NCBI RefSeq assembly: GCF_018687715.1
Contig: NC_056760.1
Coordinates: 4,563,501 to 4,627,500, forward strand
DNA length: 64,000 bases
From: Carya illinoinensis
Lineage: Eukaryota; Streptophyta; Magnoliopsida; Fagales; Juglandaceae
Direction of reading: 5' to 3'
The notes below the pieces were generated by a model. The model searched no databases, was not told the DNA's origin, and worked only from the letters and a program-made list of their open reading frames with translations. Positions 58,210 to 64,000 of the stretch are shown in pieces. The position numbers were made by a program, and so were the translations under genes. The number at the start of each line of letters is the position of its first letter. The stretch's first letter is position 1.

Positions 58210-58355
58210 AAAGAGAAATGAAATTTGTAGAATATGTAAGTGTTGTGTATTTTTTTTAAAAAAAAGTAAATGTGAGATTTAAAAAAAAAAATTAATTTTT
58301 TAATAATAAATTTTAATATTTTGTAAAACAAATACACAATACTTATACAATCCAT
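58210..58355. repeat. MITE-like element, family C (diverged)
   Basis: GAATATGTAAGTGTTGTGTA, then an A/T core AAATTAATTTTTTAATAATA, and ACACAATACTTATACAATCC at the far end, which pairs with the left end in reverse. 58356-58532 has a TA tract and nothing else. Confidence 0.5.
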
Positions 58356-58532
58356 AACTAGATCTAACAATATGACTCCTGTTGGAATGATAGATCTATT
58401 GATCTTATGCGTACAATAAATTGTTATATATATATATATATATATTATATTTATGAGTATGTCAAAATTGTCAGGGAAATTAACCATGCACTTGCATCAA
58501 TCCCAATTATATACGTACATAGGCATACTATC

Positions 58533-61500
58533 TGTGACGCCCCCAAATTCCGTTAGGATCGGACGGACATTTGAAGCGTCGAGACATGCAACACAAGGTT
58601 ACCTGCCCCCGTTTATGACATATAAGATGCAATAATCCTAACATGCATCTAACATTATGCAATATTCGCAGCGGATAATTTTTTTCTTTAGCAATACTAT
58701 GCACCAAACTGAAAATATCTCAATACTTAAAACATACTTCATACATAAAGATCCATTGAATAACTAAGATCACAGCACTATTCCAAAATAGTTATGATCC
58801 AATAGTACTGGAGATGCAACTCCATCGTACAAGTAGTAATTTAACTACTATATTAACATTAACGACGCACCGTCGTTCAATCGACTGTGTCTAGTTGGTC
58901 AGCTCCTGATCCTCCTTCAGGTCCTGTAACAAGATCTACCATTCGAGGGGAATGGTAGTTGGGACTACCAAAGTGAGATTTGATTACAAATCTCAGCAAG
59001 TTAACAAAAAACTTCCATACAGACTAATGATGCATGTATGACAGTAAAAGCATAAATGCATAATCAAATTCATAAGTAATTAAAGCATAACTTAGCGTAC
59101 AACATAGCATAATTGACATAGCTTAAATTGAATCATGAACTGAACTTGACTTGACATGAACTTGATCTGAAACTTGACTTAGCATGAACTTGCTCTGAAA
59201 CTTGAATTAACATGAAAAATACATACTCCACAGTCGTTGTGGCCCCATGTATTTTACGTGTAAATACATACTCCACAGTTGTTGTGGCCCCATGTATTCT
59301 ACACAAACTTGACTTAACATGAAAAATACATACTCCACAGTTGTTGTGGCCCCATGTATTTTACGCATCACAATTGTAGTTAAATACATACTCCACAGTT
59401 GTTGTGGCCCCATGTATTCTACACAAACTTGACTTAACATGAAAAAATACATACTCCACAGTTGTTGTGGCCCCATGTATTTTACGCATCACAATTGTAG
59501 TTAAATACATACTCCACAGTTGTTGTGGCCCCATGTATTCTACATATCATAATGTACTCAAGATGAAATGTGACTGGAATACGAAAGGACTGAAGTCCTG
59601 ACGTAACATAACGTGACTTGAACATAACTTAGAATACATGACCAACTTGAGATAGAAACATTTCGTAACATGGCATAACATATAATAGATAACATATTTA
59701 ACATGACATACTTGCAACAGTGAATATTACATGACTTGACTTGCATGTAATAGATGGCATACTTAGCATGACGTACTTATCATGTACAGTAATACATAAC
59801 AGAATATATTATGTAACAGATAAAAATTGATGACAGAATAAATTCTGTATAATAGACAATTAAGTGATAACTTGGCATGGCATGACATATATGATAACAC
59901 ACATACATACACTGTAGTTCCTTTACTTAGCACACATACACAATAGACTGCTAGTAAGTTAAAAGCTAACTTACATCGATTTCCGCGTTTCTTATAAAAC
60001 CTCAAGCGCGATCACGAGGAACTGTAATTAGTGATTCTAAAAGTTAGTACTAAATCACTAATAATTTGAAATATGGAAAAATACTAACTTAAAGAGTAAA
60101 ATTTCCATTTTACTTTCTACATGTAGGAAAATGACCGTTTTACCCATAACTTAAGAATTTTGCATACTAACTCCAAAAGTCACCAAAATTTACATGCCTC
60201 ATGTAAATTTTATCCTCAACTCAAATATCAATTTAGAAAAATTTAAAACTAATCACAACTATTAAAACTCCATAGGGCCGAAATTCTCATATGCTATTTC
60301 TATTGATTTTTGTTTCCAACTTGTTTTGATCAACCTTTTGATCTATGACTTATAAATATGTGATCTTCAAACCAAACCATCACATGGTTTAAAAAGATGT
60401 CCTAAAACATATATAAGCTTCTAATTCAAGATCACATGGTTAAAAATTAACCAAAACATAAATTTAGCCAAGAACATCCACACTTTGGCTTATCTGAATA
60501 TCTCTTTGCATAAAATTTCATATCTTTGAAACTAACATCAAATATCTTCAAAATAATAATATAACATGTATATAAGATGCTTAGGATCCTCCAATAAAAT
60601 TATCAAAGTCATTAGAATAGGTTTAGACCACCAAAGAGTTAAACTTTCTCAAAATAGAAACTGTTTTTCTTCTTCCAGTTTCTAAGTTTGTAAATCTAAG
60701 CAAATATTTCATCAAAACCTTCAATCATGAAAAAATCCTCAACCAATAGTCATATATACATGTTAACAATACTCCATAAAAATTTCGGACCAATATCTAT
60801 CCATTAGCTTGGTCAAAAACTCCAAACTATAACATATTCTCCAGTTTATCTCCTAGAATGACCTTTCTATAGTTTACACAATATTTGACTGACCAAATGA
60901 TCTTCAAATGGGGCAAATAAGATATCCATGTAAACTAGACTAAAAAAGGAACAACTTATATGAAGGAGACTTTATGATAAAACACTTACAACAGCTTCGA
61001 AATGGGCATGCAAAAGAACTCCTAAAAGCTGTCCGAGAGAGAATGTTTGATATTCTTTTAAAGAAACGTGTAAATGAAGATAAGTTCGTGGGTGATGGCT
61101 GGAGATGCTTATGGAAGAGATAAGGGAGATGATAAGGCTGGAGTTGAGAGTTGAGTGTGGTTTTCTCCTACCCAAAATATCTATAAAATATTATCTCAAA
61201 ATATTCTATCCAATAATATCTATAAAAATCAGCTCAATATATTTTCCAAATGTGGAGTAGACTTGGAAGAGTAAGGTGGCTAAAATCTTTCTATGTGTAT
61301 TTTAAATCTCTATTCTTAAGATATTTTCCAAATGTGTATTTTGCTTAGGTGTCATGATCTCACACCTTGATTTCATTCACAATTCCATCTAATGGTTTCT
61401 CTTTGTGCCAAGTATCTAATACTATTCATTATGTGTGGTTAAGATCTTGCCAAGTGTCCAAATAAAATATCGCTATCCTAATTTGGACATTTCACACTAT

Positions 61501-61814
61501 GATTTTGAAAATACTGCGCTCAGTACATTTACCGAGGTTACTATTCACTCCAAAAATAAACGTAATAAACTTAGTACTGAAAAATTCTAAATATTCAATT
61601 AAGCCTAGTGGTGTAGACTATAATGTATTCTGACACTTTTAACTATCTCAAATAATTAAAATCACATTTCTGACACCATAGTGAGTGATAACACTAACTA
61701 TGTTGACATGCTAAAATTTATGCGATTAGTCGATTCGTGTAAACTTACAGAGTTTTCACGAGGTTCCTAAAGTCAATAGAAATTCCTTAATTGAATTTCT
61801 AGCGGGCTGTTACA
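58533..61814 (-). mobile_element. 3' LTR of a minus-oriented Ty3/gypsy-type retroelement
   Basis: On + the block starts TGTGACGCCCCC and ends GGGCTGTTACA, so in element orientation it runs TGTAACAGCCCGC...GGGGGCGTCACA, with 6-bp imperfect terminal inverted repeats. Immediately beyond the 61814 end is a polypurine tract in element orientation (see 61815-61860), which identifies this as the 3' LTR. It is 3.28 kb long, large for a plant LTR. The other LTR and the target-site duplication would lie beyond the window. No host gene is inside it. Confidence 0.82.
59218..59545. repeat. Six-copy tandem array of hairpin-forming units within the LTR
   Basis: A 40-bp core, AATACATACTCCACAGTTGT + TGTGGCCCCATGTATT + YTAC, starts at about 59218, 59262, 59324, 59382, 59445 and 59503. 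It alternates between two linkers (ACAAACTTGACTTAACATGA and GCATCACAATTGTAGTT), giving a higher-order period of 121 bp. Each core is an imperfect palindrome: AATACAT pairs with ATGTATT and CCACA with TGTGG. Confidence 0.95.
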
Positions 61815-61860
61815 ATCTCCCCTCCTAAAAAAAAGATTTCGTCCTCGAAATCGAAGTAAG
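61815..61860 (-). other. Polypurine tract and pol-like terminus upstream of the 3' LTR
   Basis: In element orientation the sequence reads TTCGAGGACGAAATC, then T8, then AGGAGGGGAG and AT directly before the LTR's TGTAAC. The GGACGAAAT + AGGAGGGGAG arrangement is typical for the 3' end of Ty3/gypsy elements (primer for plus-strand synthesis). This is the main basis for calling the element orientation and class. Confidence 0.8.
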
Positions 61861-62232
61861 TAAAAAAATAGCAATTTAATGAGGAGGTGCTGCTTACCAA
61901 CCTATTGTCTATCCCGTATATATATGCCTTTGAGATTATGTCATTCCTTAACTCTCTTACTTTAATCAACAATTAGATTATACTTCTTTGCACAAGGTTG
62001 GCCAAGTTGTAACGACATACTCTCCAAACCTAAAACTTTAAGTAAATAATCTTCCGAAACTCTTCTTTAGAAAAGCATAGGTGATATACTTTAAATGTTC
62101 TTGTAAATACCATAGTTAGTAGAGAATTCATCAAAATTAAACCGTTAACCTCTCTCTCTCTCTCTCTTTTTAACAAAATCGGTGGCACTCTGTTTTAGAC
62201 CAGACAACTCTGATCCGCGTGATTTTTATAGG

Positions 62233-62381
62233 TCTTCTGTAGTTGTCAGGCGCCGTATAGCTATGACACTACTTTGTTCTTCTGTAATTGTCAGGCACCG
62301 CAGCTATGATACTACATTGCCCTTGTCTCTTGTAGAGAAATGATTCACGAGAAATGATTCGTCATAATTTTCTCTATAAAA
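62233..62381 (+). promoter_or_regulatory. Promoter-like region of the antisense gene in the retroelement
   Basis: Two direct copies of a 38-40-bp unit (TCTTCTGTARTTGTCAGGCR + CCG...CTATGAYACTAC) lie at 62233-62272 and 62278-62315. A 12-bp direct repeat GAGAAATGATTC follows at 62335-62346 and 62349-62360, then CGTCATAATTTT. A TATA box TATAAAA is at 62375-62381. A C/T-rich leader runs to the ATG at 62483. The spacing TATA-to-ATG (about 100 bp) suits a plant RNA polymerase II gene. A CT-run is at 62152-62168. Confidence 0.6.
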
Positions 62382-62482
62382 GAATTATTCAGTTCATTTT
62401 CTTTCTCATCTCATCTTCTTCACTTTTCTGAAATTAGTCTGCATTCTTACTCTGCAATCTCTTTTTGCTTACTCACTTTGCA

Positions 62483-62911
62483 ATGGCTCAGCAATCTTCT
62501 CATTGCCAAAACATGAGGTATTCTACACCTCGTTCATCAGTTGTTTCTGCTTCTTCAGTAGGTGCTATGATGCAATCAAATAATGATCTGACTAATAAGT
62601 CAGAAAATGAACTTATCTACGAGCTTGTGAGTCTCGGTACTCGATACTCATCAGCCATTGTCGCATATTCTCAGAGATTGCAATCCAGGACTGGTGGGGT
62701 TGACAAACTCCACGAGAGTATTTCTCTGCTTCAGAGGCTTCTTATGGAATCCAACATGAAGATAGAAGCAGTAAAGCGAGAGAACAGAGATTTAAAATCT
62801 TTGCTTAACTCTTCTTTTCGAGTGGCTACTCCTTTAGATAGGAGAGGCATGCAGATTTTTGAAGAGCAAGAACGTTTAAAGATTGAGGCAAAGAGCCTCA
62901 AATTTCTGTAA
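62483..62911 (+). CDS. Unknown 142-residue coiled-coil protein, antisense within the LTR element
   Basis: I do not recognise this protein. The start ATG at 62483 (TTTGCAATGGCTC, a good plant context) is preceded by a TATA box and C/T-rich leader. The N-terminal ~45 residues are Ser/Gln/Asn-rich and probably disordered. From about residue 45 it is helical (ENELIYELVSLGTRYSSAIV), and residues ~75-110 form a likely coiled coil (ISLLQRLLMESNMKIEAVKR, ENRDLKSLLNSS). There is a further charged helix at the C-terminus (FEEQERLKIEAKSLKFL). No cysteine cluster, signal peptide or membrane segment is visible. A polyadenylation-like AATAAAATAATA follows at about 62926. It lies between the polypurine tract/3' LTR and the gag remnant and runs opposite to the element. 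Extra ORFs in either orientation have been reported in plant Ty3/gypsy elements; whether this belongs to such a group is inference. Confidence 0.65.
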   Translation: MAQQSSHCQNMRYSTPRSSVVSASSVGAMMQSNNDLTNKSENELIYELVSLGTRYSSAIVAYSQRLQSRTGGVDKLHESISLLQRLLMESNMKIEAVKRENRDLKSLLNSSFRVATPLDRRGMQIFEEQERLKIEAKSLKFL

Positions 62912-63729
62912 TTTTGCTTTATGATAATAAAATAATACTTCACAAATATTCATATTTGTGTTTTTATCTTCTAGTATATGTTTTATATACTCCATTTTAT
63001 TTCTTTCAGGGATTTTCATATATATGATATGATCCAATGACTCATATAAATATGCATTTAATCATGCATATCCAAACTCTCAGTAATCTTCAAGTTAATA
63101 AAAACCTCAAGGAGTTCTACTGGTCTAGGACTAACTTACTTCTTTATAATCGCAACAATCAGTCATCTTCCTAGGTGGTACTTTGATAACTGACCAGTTA
63201 ATAACTTAAACTTGAAACTTTCTCTCTTATGATTGTCATAACTCTTCTATCCATCATAAGTTATCAATTATTCTAACTCTAAATGATTTGTTCCTAATGT
63301 TCACATAAATCCTCAAGACCAAGATTTTACTCTCCATATAATAGTCTTCAAAAGAAGATCGATCTATGTATCCATAAAGATAGTGCTTTGCCAGAAATCA
63401 TTTACTGGCGGCGTGGTAATACTATTATCATAAATAAATTCTACTAAGACTAAAGTTTCTCCTAATCAAATTACTCTTCCAAACACAATTTCTATCGTAT
63501 TCTCCGAATCAAAACAATTCTCCAAATATGTGGAATACCATTTATCAATCCTACATATCCTTTCTCATATTACTAAAAGGTATTCTATATCTACATTGGT
63601 ATGAACAATAATACTTCTAATGAAAATTGTTACTCTTACCACTAGGGTAACAATTTAGCTTCCAAGCTGAATTCTCAAGCACCACAATTAATAGAAACAA
63701 TGACTCGTTTGAATCAAACAATGTACAAT
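62912..63729. other. Internal retroelement sequence, no pol domain seen
   Basis: AT-rich. No protease, reverse transcriptase, RNase H or integrase motif was recognised in any frame, although a complete element of this orientation should have pol here. Likely a deleted or non-autonomous derivative. Confidence 0.45.
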
Positions 63730-63948
63730 TTACCAACTCCAATGACTTGACCTACTCCAAAATAACAATAATGCAATACTACCATCAATTGCAATCAGAT
63801 CAACGTTAACTATGTTTACCTCAACTAATTCTTCATCCATCGGAAAATTCTGATCTTCTTGATTGTTATCTCCCTTAGGATTCCGAGGTATTCTATCACG
63901 AGTCATGTGTCCCTTCTTGAAACACACGAGCATATATATTAAAACCAC
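63730..63948 (-). pseudogene. Possible gag zinc-knuckle remnant
   Basis: A 72-residue frame with CFKKGHMTRDRIPRN near its start. This resembles the C-terminal half of a retroviral-type CCHC knuckle (Cx2Cx4HxxxxC), but two of the Cys positions are missing (Lys and Arg instead), so zinc binding is unlikely. It reads in the same direction as the LTR and lies upstream of it in element orientation, which fits gag. The identification is tentative. Confidence 0.4.
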
Positions 63949-64000
63949 ATACTACCCTTCATACCTTAAGAAATTCAAGCCTAATGTTTGGTGCATTTCC

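Noticed and set aside
1..64000. CRISPR arrays, tRNA or rRNA genes, riboswitches, bacterial-type operons
   Set aside because: None seen; the sequence is plant nuclear and no tRNA B-box with a plausible cloverleaf was found by eye.

Overview
This is plant nuclear DNA. It is AT-rich, its genes carry GT-AG introns, and it holds plant-only gene families (BLADE-ON-PETIOLE type NPR proteins, chloroplast lycopene beta-cyclase, DUF247 proteins, CYSTM peptides), LINE remnants with an RNase H tail, CACTA and other MITEs, and a Ty3/gypsy-type LTR. The protein types fit a rosid eudicot. The dispersed AT-rich repeat families resemble those I associate with Fagales (Juglandaceae-like), but that placement is inference.

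Layout. 1-13.6 kb is gene-poor: AT-rich MITE-like repeats, a 178-bp tandem duplication, and two 5'-truncated LINEs (2898-4090 and 5862-8047). A two-exon BLADE-ON-PETIOLE gene lies at 13658-16047 (+). 16-25 kb is a gene desert with a second, decayed copy of the first LINE family near 23 kb. A three-exon CYSTM gene, pieced together by hand, is at 25183-25698 (+). A three-exon CRAL-TRIO (SEC14/GDAP2-like) gene is at 28811-32260 (-), followed head to head by intronless lycopene beta-cyclase at 33782-35296 (+). From 36.4 to 55.5 kb lies a same-strand (-) cluster of four DUF247 genes. The first is frameshifted and has a ~140-bp-arm inverted repeat copied from its own 5' flank. A complete seven-exon pyrroline-5-carboxylate reductase gene (41872-46905, -) sits inside the cluster. 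The last two DUF247 genes are a recent tandem duplication. From 58.5 kb to the end lies a minus-oriented LTR retroelement: a 3.28-kb 3' LTR, a polypurine tract, a possible gag remnant, no visible pol, and a gene-like ORF in antisense with its own TATA box and promoter repeats.

How the parts relate. The housekeeping and metabolic genes (proline synthesis, carotenoid cyclisation, lipid-binding protein) are independent neighbours with no operon logic. The more unusual material is the DUF247 cluster with its inverted repeat, the antisense gene inside the retroelement, the tandem hairpin array in its LTR, and four very short retro-insertions with perfect or near-perfect target-site duplications inside introns of two ordinary genes.

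Limits. Exon boundaries were read by eye using GT/AG signals, reading phase and family knowledge. No database or folding program was run. Repeat-family boundaries are approximate.
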